Positions 1-11,411 of a DNA stretch of 64,000 nucleotides are shown one piece after another. The translations under genes were made by a program, and so were the position numbers. The stretch comes from Halichoerus grypus (taxonomy: Eukaryota > Chordata > Mammalia > Carnivora > Phocidae): positions 25,183,168 to 25,247,167 of the forward strand of contig NC_135726.1 of assembly GCF_964656455.1 (NCBI RefSeq), in the 5' to 3' direction. Positions within the stretch are counted from its first letter, which is position 1, and every line of letters begins with the position of its first letter. Under the pieces are notes generated by a model. It saw nothing but the letters and a program-made list of their open reading frames with translations. It did not search any database and had not been told where the DNA came from.

Positions 1-560
1 CAGTATCTTGAGCAGCCCCCAGAAAAGTTGGAACACTGGACTCACAGCCCAGCTCTTTTCCTTCCCCCAGGGAGAAGCTAGGAGCTGGGGGTTTCTTCTG
101 GTTGTATGGTGCTATGTCAGAAGTAGGGTTATGGTCAGAGAGTGTGTCAATTTTTCCCACCCACTTCAATGTGGCTGGTTTTGTACTCTCCCCTGGTGCA
201 GGAATCTCACAACTAATTTCTGGATTTCTCACTAAGGGAATTTGTCCATATACTGTTGTTGAATCAATGTGTTCAAGAGGGGAAGGAGGGTCCAGGGCTT
301 CCAATTCCACTATCTTGCTGAAGTCACCCTCTAGTCCTCTCTTAAATAATAAGGCGGATCTTTTGTGTGATGGTCAACAAATGCACAGAAAACACTATGA
401 ACTGAGCTAAACGCTATAAAGCAATATAATGCTTTTCACTTAGAGCATTTAACCAAGGAAACTGACTGACTATATGAAAAGGAAACATTTTCTTGAGAAA
501 GTTAATAGATGATGAGTAGAGAAAAATGTCTCCAAGAAAAGGAAGTGTTCCTCTAAAGAA
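1..560. other. unannotated unique sequence
   Basis: No recognisable repeat or gene. Two overlapping open frames (75 and 102 codons) lack any familiar motif, codon pattern or exon signal, and I treat them as chance. The interval is moderately AT-rich. Confidence 0.4.
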
Positions 561-770
561 CCTGTAACAGGAAGAAGTGTGGAGCCTTGGAACCTAGAGC
601 AAGCATGAGGCAGGATGGTGCCAGGAAGGTAGCCAGGGTCGGATCATGTACTTTGAAAATGGTAGTAAGTATTTTAGACTTTCTTCTGAGAGCAATCAGA
701 AACCACTAAATTATTTTTATCAGAGAACAATACAATCAAATTTGTGTTTTAAGAAGACTGGGTTTTTTGT
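560..770 (-). mobile_element. LINE L2 fragment (antisense)
   Basis: The plus strand reads like the complement of the L2 3' region: a purine-rich run with 'gcatgaggcaggatggtgcc', 'agccagggtcggatcatgta' and a following 'ttttagactttcttctgag' stretch, in the same order as in other antisense L2 copies. It is strongly diverged and the ends are approximate. No coding remnant can be followed. Confidence 0.45.
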
Positions 771-949
771 TCCTTCCAGAAAATCAAAGGGAAAGGGAAG
801 AAGCAGGATGGAAAATCTAGTAGTCTTTGACCTAAATTAGTATATTGGAAGGGAGAAGAAAGAATACACCAAGTATCAGCCCGCAGAACACATAGGGTTG
901 GGATGTATTTCCCTCCTTGCCATGGGAGGGTAATACACTAGGCAGTATT

Positions 950-1095
950 GTATGTGGTCAAAAGTGCCCTAGATTGTAGAGTACAACACACTTACGTTCA
1001 ATTCCTGGACACTTCTTAGTTGTGAAATTCTAGGCAAGTCAATTATCCCTATTTTACAGATGAAGAAACTAAAGCTCATAGAGGTTAATCATACC
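950..1095 (+). mobile_element. MIR-like SINE remnant
   Basis: The 5' part matches the MIR sense strand ('gtggtcaaaagtgccctaga', 'ttcaattcctgg', then 'tgtgaaattctaggcaagtc'). It then runs into 'attttacagatgaagaaact', which is the antisense form of the MIR core. The two halves in opposite sense suggest two MIR pieces joined, or a rearranged copy. Confidence 0.5.
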
Positions 1096-1099
1096 TACT

Positions 1100-3260
1100 C
1101 CACACAGATGCAGTGTGATAAGTAAAACTTTTCAGTATACTACTAGTCCCATAATAAGTGTACAAAAAATGTTAGCTCCCAGGGGTAGTGGTGTTGTAAA
1201 ACTAAGCTGGCTCAAAAAGATTAAGTTATATATGCTCTGGGTCACGCAACTGATAGATGTAAAATTGTTTTTAAAAAATTACCTTCTCAGTTCACAGATT
1301 ATTTAGTAAAAAAAAAAAAAAATTGTATCAATTTATACCACCACAAAAAAAAACAATGCAAATTTCACACTCTGGCACAAACATTTTTAAAATGTCATTT
1401 TAAAAAAACATTATTTTATTAAACAAGATTTTAAATGATTGTGTTCTATTTCTGGATTTTCCAGCAAAAAAAAAAATTATTTCAAACATAAATGTTAACA
1501 TCTGTGGTACTATATGACTGTAAAAGTCTAGATCAAAGGTTATACTGAGAAACAGATTGTAGTCCACAATATTATAAAGTGAAAATATCTGCTGTTGTGT
1601 CTTATTATCTATTACCATTTTGCTTTTATTCTTTCACAGGAGTTGATAAGGGCTATACTGTTATTCAAAATAATCTATATTTGCAACTTCAAATAGGGAT
1701 CTTGGAGATTACACCTACAGAGAGTCCTTTTGAAAAAGCACATGCATGTTCATTTACCTACTAAGCCAATGCACGTTACGGTTTATCCTACAAATATGCT
1801 AACCACCATCACATTGACCTTCAGTGGAAGAGCTTAGGGAGTAGCAATTTCAGGCAATGATCCTCTTCACTGTTTATCTATCTCATCCTTATATAGCATG
1901 TCAGTTTCCTTGGAGATATTCCAGAAACTGAATACTATGAAAAAAAATGAATTAAAATGATTGTCTTGTCTGATTAAAATCCCAGTAGATGTGCCTTTTA
2001 GGGACAAAATTCTTTGAGCGTACTTGCAATTGGACAATTTTTTTGTTTCTTAATCATTTACATTTCTTATGCTTGAACCAATGTAATAACAAAACCGAAC
2101 AACAGCTAAAGAATTCCTCTTATTTGAGTGTAAGGACCAAATTCTATGAGGATAAACAGGACCCAGATAGAACACTGTTTCCACTTCAATTCATTTTGCT
2201 GCCTCTTTAAACAAATCACATGAAGCCAAAAAACCACCCTGTTTGTAATCAACAGCTCAGTCTCTAATACCATCACAGTTTCCTCTGAAAATGTTGCCTG
2301 AGCACTTGAAAAATCATCTTAAAATATATTTTTCAAGTGGCAGGCATAATTGGTGTAACATGAATTAGTCCGACTAATATTCAGACTGATGATGTTTATT
2401 TTGATGTTGTGCAGACACTTACCACACTCTTATCTGTAACACAAATATGGGGAAAGCTGATTAGTGATTATGGGAGATCTAACTTTCCATGCTGACACTG
2501 ACCCTTGAATTTTTCTTTTAGTTTGAAAAATTGAGTTCAGATCTTTGAGCCAGAGTATGGTAAAATGGGGTTATTCTTTGGACAAGGTGCTATCTAAGGA
2601 AGTTTTCAGTTGATGTTTTATGAATCTCTGCACAGGTCATGTAGGAAGAGATGTGTCCCTGCAAGTGGAGGTAATGTAGGCGTTTGCAAAGATCAATCTC
2701 ATGGGTGTTTTATACACATGGCAAAGGAGATACCAGTATATTAACATGAACATATTCCACAAGGTAGAATTTAAAGTGGACAGGTAATTATTTTTTTCCT
2801 TCTGATGTTTATTACCTTGGGTTTACAATGCTGAATTAAACATGCTGCTCAATTATTCCATGCAAACCCTTCTCTGGTTTTACTCTGTTTTTATTTTCCC
2901 CCTATCACCAGTGCCCATTTCCTTTCTCCTCACTACTCTTGACTGTGTACATAATTTTGTAAAACATTCAATGTTGTTTTATGTGTGTTTGTTTTCAGCT
3001 TACATAAGTGATGCTTAATTAATTTATAATTCAAAACTATACATCTAAAATCAATCCAAGTTTTATTATATGTACCCAGTTCATTGCTTGTGATTTTACC
3101 AGAAACAAGCACATAGGTTACCTCAAAGTTTTCATTACCACAAATAGTATATAAACAAATTGAAATCTAAAGATCAGCAAAAAAAACCATGTTAGCAGAG
3201 AGAGACAGTCCCTTGAAGAAGGGACGGTATGATAATCTTGAGCATATCCCCTTTATAGAC
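1100..3260. other. AT-rich unannotated interval
   Basis: About 2.2 kb of AT-rich DNA with A runs near 1308-1321 and 1345-1352. Open frames of 60-73 codons look like chance. A 12-bp perfect inverted repeat at 2303-2339 is listed separately. Part of the end of the interval may be very old L1 sequence, since the flank beyond the SINE at 3271 looks L1-like. Confidence 0.4.
2303..2339. repeat. 12-bp perfect inverted repeat
   Basis: Arm CACTTGAAAAAT at 2303-2314 is the exact reverse complement of ATTTTTCAAGTG at 2328-2339, with a 13-nt loop. It could form a hairpin in DNA or RNA. No transposon around it is recognised, so its origin is unknown. Confidence 0.75.
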
Positions 3261-3483
3261 CTATGTGACATTTTTTTAAGATCTATTTATTTTGAGAGAG
3301 AGCATACAAGTGGGGAGAGGAGCAGAGGGAGAAGGAGAGAGAGAATCTCAGGCAGACTCCCCACTGAGTGAGGATCCCGACACAGGGCTTGATCCCACAA
3401 TCCTGAGATCATGACCTGAGCCAAAGCTAAGAGTCAGACGCTTAACCAATTGAGCCATCCAGGCACCCCTATGTGACATTTTT
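3261..3483 (-). mobile_element. SINEC element, older subtype, with TSD
   Basis: tRNA-derived carnivore SINE read on the minus strand. The T run and AAGATCTATTTATTTTGAGAG tail complement start at 3271, and the tRNA-like head (complement of GGGGTGCCTGGATGGCTCAA) ends at 3469. A 15-bp target-site duplication, CTATGTGACATTTTT, is exact at 3261-3275 and 3469-3483. The 'GAGAGAATCTCAGGCAGACTCCC' class of middle region marks the older subtype also seen at 22918 and 54864. It sits inside old L1-like sequence. Confidence 0.95.
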
Positions 3484-3760
3484 AATGGGATAGATAACCA
3501 GAAGTAGGAATTGTTAGTCTACAGATCTGTCATTCCTTATTTCATTACAAACTGTCAAACTCTCCAAAATGTCTGTATTTTTTTTATATCTCTGCCAGAA
3601 ATACAAAAAGGTTTCCATTTGTCCATATTCTTCATCAAATTTGGTACTTTCTAACTTTCTGTTGTGTTTTCAATGTCATGGGTAAAATGGTACCTCGTTC
3701 ATTGTTCTAATTTGTCTTTTTCCCATTATAGTAAGCTTGAGTATCTTTTCTCATCTAGTT
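3484..3760 (-). mobile_element. ancient L1 fragment (antisense), probable
   Basis: The plus strand shows the usual antisense L1 ORF2-end pattern in decayed form: 'agataaccagaagtaggaattg', 'aaactgtcaaactctccaaaatg', 'tttccatttgtccatattcttc' and 'agcttgagtatcttttctcat'. Stops are frequent, and the left part may continue beyond the SINE inserted at 3271. Confidence 0.45.
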
Positions 3761-4190
3761 TGGCACTGTAATAGGATAAGCTAAGCCATGTTGAAATATC
3801 AGTGACATAACTCAACAAGCTTTTTTCTCTTATGTTGCTCAACGCTCCAGAACAACTCTCCTCCTTTTGGTTGCTATTGGCAGCTTCCATCTCATGACTC
3901 TGAGCCACCACGAGAGGGAGAGAAGACAGAAAAGGCACACCAATTCTCTCCTGCCTTAGCCCAGACATGACACATGTCACTCAGAGACCATCAGCCAGAA
4001 CAAGTCACTTAATTCCAAGGAAGCCTAAGAAATGGAGAACACTGCATGAATATTTTGTGAGTACTGTCTGCCACAGTGATTTAACTTTCCAAGAAGTCTG
4101 TATGCTTTGGCTTGCTACAGTATTTTTTGTGCCTTCATAATGAAAGGAAAAAAAAAGTGTAAGCAATGATCAAGGAATCAATTTTCTGTG
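3761..4190. other. unannotated interval
   Basis: No repeat family recognised. An 84-codon minus-strand frame covers the left part and has no familiar motif. Confidence 0.35.
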
Positions 4191-4290
4191 TCACTGCCAG
4201 ATATAATCATGTCACTCCTCTGTTCACAAGCTTTCGATAGCTCCCCACTGCCTAACAGGCTAGACTTCTTGGCCTAGTTTTCTCTCCAGT
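4190..4290 (+). mobile_element. LINE L2 fragment
   Basis: A short sense L2 piece: 'atcatgtcactcctctgttc', then 'agctccccactgcctaacag' and 'cttcttggcctag', in the order of the L2 3' region. About 100 bp survive, so only the family can be named. Confidence 0.55.
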
Positions 4291-6060
4291 AATAGCAGAT
4301 CAAATTTAGAATGACTTTTCAATCCCATAAATTTTTGATCAGTTTTTATTCAATCTTTTCGTAAATTGGAGGATAGTGATGGTCCCTTAAGAATTGGTAT
4401 AGAACTGAATGAAATTTAATAAGGCTCCTGACAGTTATGTGATTGTGATTTGTAGAACTTTCACTTTATAACCTTAAGCAATATTGACCTCGGAGAAGAA
4501 TAGAAAGAATGAGAGACAAAAAGAATGAATATGTTATTCATCATTGTTCTAGTCTTCCTACTTGATAACTGCCCCAATAAAAGTCTAAATTAATTTCTGA
4601 ATTAAACTTACACCAATTTTCTTTTGAGAAAGCTGACTCATTGTCAAGACATTTCTTCTACAATATGCAAGAAAAGATGACAGGTAAATGGATTTTACTA
4701 TGAGCACATTGACAGGTAATATAAAGGTATTGATAGAAACAAACAAAAAATAAGTGTCATGGGTTGAATCTCAAAAGGACAGTCTAGGGAATTTGGGTGG
4801 TCCCTTTAACATAGCCAGTTTTACTTTGAACCCCAAGAGATGGCCCTGATTCTCTCAAGCAGAAAGAACACATTTTGAAACTATGCTCTTCAATTATTTC
4901 AGTTCAGCACACAATACAAATAGCTCTTAGGGTGAACCGAAGCATCTGGAAGTTTGTAGGCCTGCTTTAAAAAAATTACCTCTGCTAGATTTTGTAGAAT
5001 GTCATTTCAATTATTTTTGCACAATAGCATTGCAGAAACAACGCTTCCTCTGATTAGCTTGACACGTGGTAATTTGGGTAGAGTTTAACTTTATTTATCT
5101 TTGACTAGAACAAATTGTCTCTCTGCCCTTGTTTATACAAAATGCTGTTATTTTTGCTCCTTTCATTTGTATAATCTGTGTCTTGGTTTCATCTTAAATG
5201 CTTATAATTGTACATTGAGGCAGGCTTTTAAATGCATCAAACTCACAGCTAAGAAAGCAAAATGGTGTGCAGAAGGGAGTTGGGGAAGATTCAGTACAAA
5301 CATGAGACGTGTTACACAAAAGCCAAGGATAAATTTTTTTAAAAAAATATTCTGACAGAACAATGAACTAGCAAAGAGTTTCAAACTTAAAAAAGAGAGA
5401 GAGAAAAGAAGAGAAAAAAGGAAAACTGAATAGGAAACATTTCTAATGCAACTTGGCTCCAATTCTACTTTACACTGAAGAATACTTCCTGACTCTCAAA
5501 CTTATTTCTGTAAGTTTAGATCAGGGGGACTCCAACACGCTGGCCTCGCCCTCATAGGAAAAGTTCACATGTGAAGTTAGAAGTCCTCCTTAAAGAGCGT
5601 TGGCACATTGATGTTTGGAAATGGCAATTAGCCTTGAGAACGTATAAACACTTACACTATTGTGAATATAAATGTGAATTTTATTCCCTTAATTATGCTA
5701 CATTTAATTGGACCATACTGGAGTAGATCATAGAATCAGGCAAAACCCAGAGTTTAAAAGTCACCTCGGAGGCTACTTCAACCCACAAAGCTTATTTATT
5801 TTCTCTCTCCAACACACTTTATTTTAATTCTGTTGACTTACATTAAATTCTATTCACTGTCGATCTGGCCTTTGTATGCAGTATCTAGACAGATCATTTT
5901 ATGTAAAGTCTCAGGACTGAACAGAGAAAATGAAAGAGAAAAAGAAACCTACACCTGGTCACTCTCTTTTAGTCTTTTATATGTATTAACTCTCATAACC
6001 CTCACAATTATCAAAATTTATACCTATTTAATTTAATAGCCTTAATGTTTATTGCTTATT
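4291..6060. other. AT-rich unannotated interval
   Basis: About 1.8 kb without a recognised repeat. A purine run (AAAAAAGAGAGAGAGAAAAG) lies near 5390-5425. Two overlapping opposite-strand frames of 84 and 86 codons at about 5101-5462 share the same DNA and look like chance. Confidence 0.4.
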
Positions 6061-6064
6061 TTTG

Positions 6065-6420
6065 GCTTTTATGTTTTATTTTTTTTATAAACTTAATGAT
6101 GTTCCTCATAGAAACTGTGGAAAGATATTCACCATAAACCATAAATCATCCATAATCTATGGTCTAGATATTATCACTATTGAGCTGCTATTCATTTTCC
6201 ATGTGGAAGTCTTCATTTTTAATGTAATTGGAATCACACGGGTTATACAGTTTCTTGCCCTTCAATTTTCACTGAAATTATATCATCAACATTTTCCTAT
6301 GTCATTATAAATTCTCAATCCATGATTTTGAAGGGCCCATTATGTTTCATCATTTGGATGCACCATAATTATTAGTCTAACCTCTCTGGTATTTGGCGGG
6401 GGAGGGGGCATCTTACTTTC
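6065..6420 (-). mobile_element. ancient L1 (L1ME-like) 3' fragment, antisense
   Basis: The plus strand has the antisense end pattern of old L1: 'gatgttcctcatagaaact', 'aattggaatcacacgg', 'atcatcaacattttcctatg' and 'ggatgcaccataattattag'. Frequent substitutions indicate an old copy. The related segment at 29330-29725 shows the same order of blocks. Confidence 0.55.
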
Positions 6421-7316
6421 TATTTGCTTAGGATCTTACTTTCTATGAAACCAGAATGCATCTACAATAGTAATACTGTGAATTGCTATGGCCACAGCCT
6501 CCCTTTTGAGGTTATTGCTGTAACCCAATTGAAATCTAAAGGTCGGCACAAAAAGTGCACTAGCACAGGATGAAGGGGAGGGGATAGTTTGGAGAGATAA
6601 TTGAGAGTCGGCAGGATACACAGTGCTCTGCTCTCTTATGTATTCTATTATTCCAGCCAAAATTTAAAAGGGTTAGGTTCAAAACATTTAGGCATTTATG
6701 TACTGGGCTCCAGATCTTCCTGAAGCCTAGTCAAATTTGCGCACACCTCACTAACTCCTAATATAAATTCATCTTTTTCGTTTTTTTTTTTTTTTTTGGT
6801 TGGATTGTTTTACAACTTGCAACCAAAAGAGACCTGATACATATTTATTAGTGAACAAGCATGTTTAGTGTCTATTACAAAGATAATAACAGGCTCACTC
6901 TATTCTGAGCAAGCCACACTGGGATTAAAGGTAGTTAGATCATTTAAACCAGATATTGAACAAGTAAGGTCCTCCCACCCAAGACAAGAGACAAGGATAT
7001 GGAAGTTTCCAAACCAATTCCTACAAGGAATGGTAAAAATAAATGGGAAGAGTTAGCACAGTAAGAGTTATCTATAAATGTTGAAATATTGTCTGTGTAA
7101 GAGGAAATAGACTTGTTCTATGTAGTTGCAAAGAACTTAGACAATGAAATATAAATTTGTTTAATATGAGGAAGAGCATTCCAAAAGAGTGGAATAAAAA
7201 ACAGATCAGGCTGCCTCAGGAAATAGTAAGTTCTCCATGACTAGAATACTTCAGTATCTATTTAGTAATCATTTGATGGATATGTTAAGAAAGGAAGTCA
7301 AGATGTTGGGAAAGAC
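6421..7316. other. unannotated interval with a T run
   Basis: No gene or repeat family recognised. A 17-20 base T run at 6780-6797 could be the tail of an antisense retroposon, but nothing recognisable precedes or follows it. Confidence 0.35.
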
Positions 7317-7408
7317 AGAGAGAAAGAGAGAGAGGGAGGGAGGAGGAAGAAAAAGGAAGGAAGGAAGGAAAGGGGGAGGGAAAGAGGGAGGAAGGAAGGA
7401 AGGAAGAA
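7317..7408. repeat. GGAA/GAGA purine tract
   Basis: About 90 bp almost purely purine on the plus strand (GAGAAAGAGAGAGAGGGAGG followed by AAGG and GGAAGGAA units). Low-complexity sequence; the frame reading KERKREREGGG through it is an artefact of the repeat. Confidence 0.9.
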
Positions 7409-8100
7409 AAGCTCTATTGTGTGACATTATAATTGACTTCCAAAACTAATGTTTGTTTACTTATTATACAATAGGCTATTATAACAAGAAGATATCTTCT
7501 TAAAGTTTGTAGTTTTATTAATTTGTTTTTTCAGAATGAATACTGCCTGGTTTTCCTTTGAGGGGCCAGGACAAAAGCTTGGTAGGAATGTTACCAACTC
7601 CTGTGCCACCAAGATTATTTTTCCAAGAAAAAAGAATGAGAACGTGTCATTGAGAGCGAACACAGAGTATGGCTTAGAGGGAAGGAAGTCAATATCCAGG
7701 GAGACCTTGTCAAGTCCGGGGGTGAGAAGACACAAGAAATGTAAGAACTAACAAGATCAGGAAACTGTGAGAAAGAATCAGAAAGCAATGGAGAGAATGG
7801 GACAAAGCAAGTGAGTCACAACTAGCCCAGTGAGCCCTGAGCAAATGTGACCTTCCATGGCGCTTTACGCTAGGCATGGGTCTTAACGGAACAGTAAAGG
7901 GCTTGAAGAAAGAGGAAAGGTGTTTATGGAGAACATATTATGGTAGTATTTTTACTTCAGGCATTTACATAAACGTGCAAAAATCAATTTTAAGAATTTT
8001 GATACATTCAGGAATACAGAATGTACGATAGAAGTTCAAAATGCTGAGGAACAAACCAATGAAGTTCTTAAAATTTCAGTGGAAGTGCAAACTCACATAT
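7409..8100. other. unannotated interval
   Basis: Unique-looking sequence. Two opposite-strand frames overlap at 7457-7751 (92 and 71 codons); neither shows a recognised domain and they mirror each other. Nothing else seen. Confidence 0.35.
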
Positions 8101-8101
8101 A

Positions 8102-8330
8102 GAAATGAAAACCTAGGGGCACCTGGGTGGCTCAGTCATTAAGCGTCTGCCTTCAGCTCAGGTCATGATCCCAGGGTCCTGGGATCGAGCCCCGCATCGG
8201 GCTCCCTGCTCTGCGGGAAGCCTGCTTCTCCCTCTCCCACTCCCCCTGCTTGTGTTCCCTCTCTCGCTGTGTCTCTCTCTGTCAAATAAATAAATAAAAT
8301 CTTAAAAAAAAAAAAAGAAAGAAAAACCTA
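8102..8330 (+). mobile_element. SINEC element with TSD, arctoid subtype
   Basis: Head GGGGCACCTGGGTGGCTCAG at 8116, Pol III A-box-like TGGCTCAGTCATTAAGCG and B-box-like GGGATCGAGCCCC, CT-rich middle, then CAAATAAATAAATAAAATCTT and an A tail. The flanks repeat GAAATGAAAACCTA (8102-8115) and GAAAGAAAAACCTA (8317-8330). Near full length, about 200 bp. Confidence 0.95.
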
Positions 8331-8439
8331 GATGAGGAAAAACAATCACACCGCAGTATTTAACTCTTGAGCTCTCAACAAGAGAATCTGTTGCTAGAGG
8401 GCATATCATGTGTCCTACAGTCAAATTGAACCCAGACAC

Positions 8440-8665
8440 TTAGAGACAAAGGGCATGAGTTTTGCAATGATACAGACACGAGGTCAAATTCCAGCTTTGA
8501 TTTCAGCATGTTACCTTGTAGAAAATGGCATGACTTCTCTGAGCTTCAACTTTCTTTCTCATTTGTAAATTGAGAGTTGTTCTGGAGGTTAAAGGAGAAA
8601 ATATATTTGATGAGTTTAGCACAGTTCTTAGAACATTGTAAGTTGCATTACAAGTGTAGCTATGG
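8440..8665 (+). mobile_element. MIR SINE
   Basis: Sense MIR blocks in order: 'aggtcaaattccagctttga', 'atgttaccttgtagaaaatg', 'cttctctgagcttcaacttt', 'tcatttgtaaattgag' and 'agcacagttcttagaacattg'. Typical ancient mammalian tRNA-SINE divergence. Confidence 0.75.
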
Positions 8666-9595
8666 TTATGAGTTCTTTAAAGGTCTAGTGCATGCATCTG
8701 CTTGTTAATTAAAAGCTTACTGGCTGTCAAAGCTTGGCCTGATCTTTTCAGCCACTACCATTAAAGAGGTTAGAGATTTTCACAAAATTCCAGCCAAAGG
8801 TGAAGTCAATGATGGCATCCAAATAAGAAGGAACATGCCAGGCTAGAATTTGAACTTCTCATTTGCTTTCTGAGGAGCAAAACCAAAATGGTCTTTGTTG
8901 TAAACAGACCTCTATATGTTGTAACAGTGTCGTGGAAAGTGAGTGATGATATTGTCCAAGGGCTCATTAGTATAAACCAAGAACCCAATAGAATTTGGGC
9001 TTCTCTGCACCAGGTGGGTTTCCTCTAAACCTGCTACCTACAACAGAGTTAAATAGCAGCCAAAATTATTTAATTCAGGTCATTTATTTTGATAAAATAT
9101 CTTGTAATTCAGCTTCCCGGGGTTAAGACAGTCACTTTGCTTAATTTACAGCTCTTAGCTTGACAGCATACCAAAGATATAGTGGGACTTGGCAGCTGAC
9201 CAGGGAAACTGTACACACATTGGGTCAATTTTCAAAAAATGTTTTCAAATTGCAATGACTCCCAGGTGTGCTTCATGACATATAAATGATTGCAATGGAC
9301 TCATAAACAGGAAACTCGGGAGCAGAGAAAGATAGAAAAGGTGGAATGGGATTAGAGAGAAAGTTCTTGACCTTCCAAGGAAGGGTGCAGTGAAAGAGTA
9401 GAGGATATACAAGAGGCACATTTCTGATTTCTTTTTAACATTGCTAGTTGGATGGCCTTGAGTGCTTTATCTTTTCTGAATGCTGCTTTGGTTTCGTTTT
9501 TTTCATTATTTCTAAAAAAATTTGTGTATTAACTGGCAGAAGGTTAGTGAGGTATAAATACACCAATAAATTATTGTTACAATAATATTAAATTA
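8666..9595. other. unannotated interval
   Basis: No repeat recognised across about 930 bp. The 60-codon minus-strand frame at 8806-8988 has no familiar motif. Confidence 0.35.
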
Positions 9596-9665
9596 AATAA
9601 CATATGTGAAGTACTTAGCATAGTCCCTGGCACATAGAGGGTATTTTGTAAAAGGTCTTACTCTA
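9596..9665 (+). mobile_element. MIR/L2 3' end fragment
   Basis: 'gtgaagtacttagcatagtc' followed by 'cctggcacatagagggtatt' matches the shared 3' end of MIR and L2. Too short to choose between them. Confidence 0.5.
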
Positions 9666-10390
9666 AAAGTCAGAGTTTTTAGTATATTTTTCTAATCAGA
9701 TTGTTAGATCTGACAGACCCACTCTATTCTAACATAAACACTGAAAACCTTAACTAGACAAAAAGGTAAAACCTGATTATGTTCACTGACTAACTATAAA
9801 GGGCTTCACAAATACAATATATTCATTTTCATACATAGATGAGATACTGAAGCTGACTGAACCAAATGTTCCATGTTAGATGAAGATTTGGTTTGATTTT
9901 TTTTAAAGTATATAAAAGCAAAGATTTGAGAAACCATCTGAGGAAAATGCAGGAGAGTGCTAGGGTAGATCATGACCCGTTGGCAGAGATCTTAGTTATG
10001 CTTGCTGATGACCATGCAGAAAACTGAAGGTCAGGAATCTTCCAGACTCCTTCTGAGATTCATCGCTAAGCTACTTTTTTTTTTTCATGTCAAATAAGAC
10101 AATAGGAGTTGAAAGTTCAAGTAAAAAGAACCTCTGTCAATCAATACACTCTTGGAGGAAGTGATTAAATCCGGCCGTTGCAATTTTAGCCAATCTAGAC
10201 CCTAAATCAGAATCAAGTGCATGGCAGGGAAGTAGAGGTCGCTGTTATTGTTGATGATTTTCTTTCTTTGGTACAAACTTGTAAGAACAAAGGAAGTGGA
10301 AGCATTTGCTTCCACTTTTTGACTTCTATTTCTGTTGCTCATTTGGAGGAAGATCCTGAAGTATCTAGTGACAGAATTTAAAACAAACAA
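9666..10390. other. unannotated interval
   Basis: No recognised repeat. A T run near 10073-10085 and an A/T-rich base composition are the only features seen. Confidence 0.35.
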
Positions 10391-10394
10391 AAAT

Positions 10395-10596
10395 GGGGGC
10401 GCCTGGGTGGCCCAGTTGGTTAAGCGTCTGCCTTCAGCTCAGGTCATGATCCCAGGGTCCTGGGATCAAGTCCCATGTCAGGCTCTCTGCTCAGCGGGGA
10501 GCCTGCTTCTCCCTCTCCCTCTACCTGCAGCTTCCCCTGCTTGTGCTCTCTGTGTCAAATAAATAAATAAAATCTTTAAAAAAAAAAAAAAAAAAA
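10395..10596 (+). mobile_element. SINEC element
   Basis: Full-length carnivore SINE: GGGGGCGCCTGGGTGGCCCAG head, TCATGATCCCAGGGTCCTGG middle, CAAATAAATAAATAAAATCTTT tail and about 18 A. Unlike most copies here, I cannot find a clear target-site duplication, so the flank may have changed or the insertion may have been atypical. Confidence 0.93.
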
Positions 10597-10624
10597 GCCT
10601 CACCTCTTATTCCCTAGAAACTTG

Positions 10625-10765
10625 CTATTTAAAGTAGGGTTCTTGGAATTCCTTGATATCTTGCTAGAAATACAGATTCTCAGGCCCCACTCCAGATGTA
10701 GTGAATCAGAATCCACATTTTAACAAGATCCCCAAGTGATCCCATGCACTTGAGAGGCTGAATAG
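10625..10765 (-). mobile_element. MER5A-like hAT-Charlie MITE
   Basis: Contains 'tagaaatacagattctcagg', 'ccccactccagatgtagtga', 'atcagaatccacattttaac' and 'aagatccccaagtgat', the core of non-autonomous MER5 elements. The terminal inverted repeats are decayed; strand is uncertain because the family is nearly palindromic. Confidence 0.6.
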
Positions 10766-11003
10766 CCCTTTTCTAGGTATTTCCATCATCGAGAAAAACA
10801 CAACAAAATCTTTTGTCTGTTCCTCTATTATGTCCAAACAGCACATTGGCAGCCCAAATTGCAAAATGATTATTTGTTAATTGTGCAGGCATTAGATAAG
10901 CCCAGCAAGCATTCTGATTCAAATGCATCCAAAATGACTCTGCTCATCAGTAAGAGCACAGTTTGTGAATTTACACCTGGCTCACATAAACCATAACTAT
11001 TAA

Positions 11004-11046
11004 TCATTTGTGGGTCTCTCCTCTTAGGAAAGAGACCCACAAATGA
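11004..11046. repeat. 16-bp perfect inverted repeat (hairpin)
   Basis: Arm TCATTTGTGGGTCTCT at 11004-11019 is exactly complementary to AGAGACCCACAAATGA at 11031-11046, with an 11-nt loop. A weaker outer match (AAACCATA near 10988 against TAATGGTTT near 11069) could extend it with an internal loop. It lies outside any repeat I recognise. Confidence 0.85.
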
Positions 11047-11181
11047 GAGACTGTGCATTCATGATGATAATGGTTTGACTGTCTGTGAACATCCGTATTC
11101 TGAATTCTAGACTGACCTTACAATAACAAGCCTATTTTTCCTGTACTCAAGCTTGTGCCAGCAACCTTTATTCTTACCAAC

Positions 11182-11411
11182 AGTAGCATTTCACTTTTTT
11201 TTTTTTTTAAGATTTTATTTATTTATTTGACAGAGAGAGAGATAGAGAGAGAGGAAACACAAGCAGAGGGTGTGGGAGAGGGAGAAGCAGGCTTCCCGGC
11301 GAGCAGGGAGCCCGATGTGGGGCTCGATCCCAGGATCCTGGGATCATGACCTGAGCCGAAGGCAGACGCTTAACGACTGAGCTACCCAGGCGCCCCAGTA
11401 GCATTTCACTT
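11182..11411 (-). mobile_element. SINEC element with TSD, arctoid subtype
   Basis: Minus-strand copy: T run from 11195, AAGATTTTATTTATTTATTTGACAG tail complement, head complement ending ...CCCAGGCGCCCC at 11396. Exact 15-bp target-site duplication AGTAGCATTTCACTT at 11182-11196 and 11397-11411. The exact duplication suggests a fairly young insertion. Confidence 0.96.

Noticed and set aside
1630..1760. Possible 3' splice site and exon (TTTTATTCTTTCACAG followed by an open frame)
   Set aside because: An isolated acceptor-like match; no donor, coding signature or partner exons seen nearby.
5700..5800. Possible ancient SINE ('agaatcaggcaaaacccaga', 'agtcacctcggaggctactt')
   Set aside because: Faint resemblance to an old mammalian repeat, but too short and diverged to name.
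7237..7449. Lysine/arginine/glycine-rich 70-codon frame
   Set aside because: Generated by the GGAA/GAGA purine tract.
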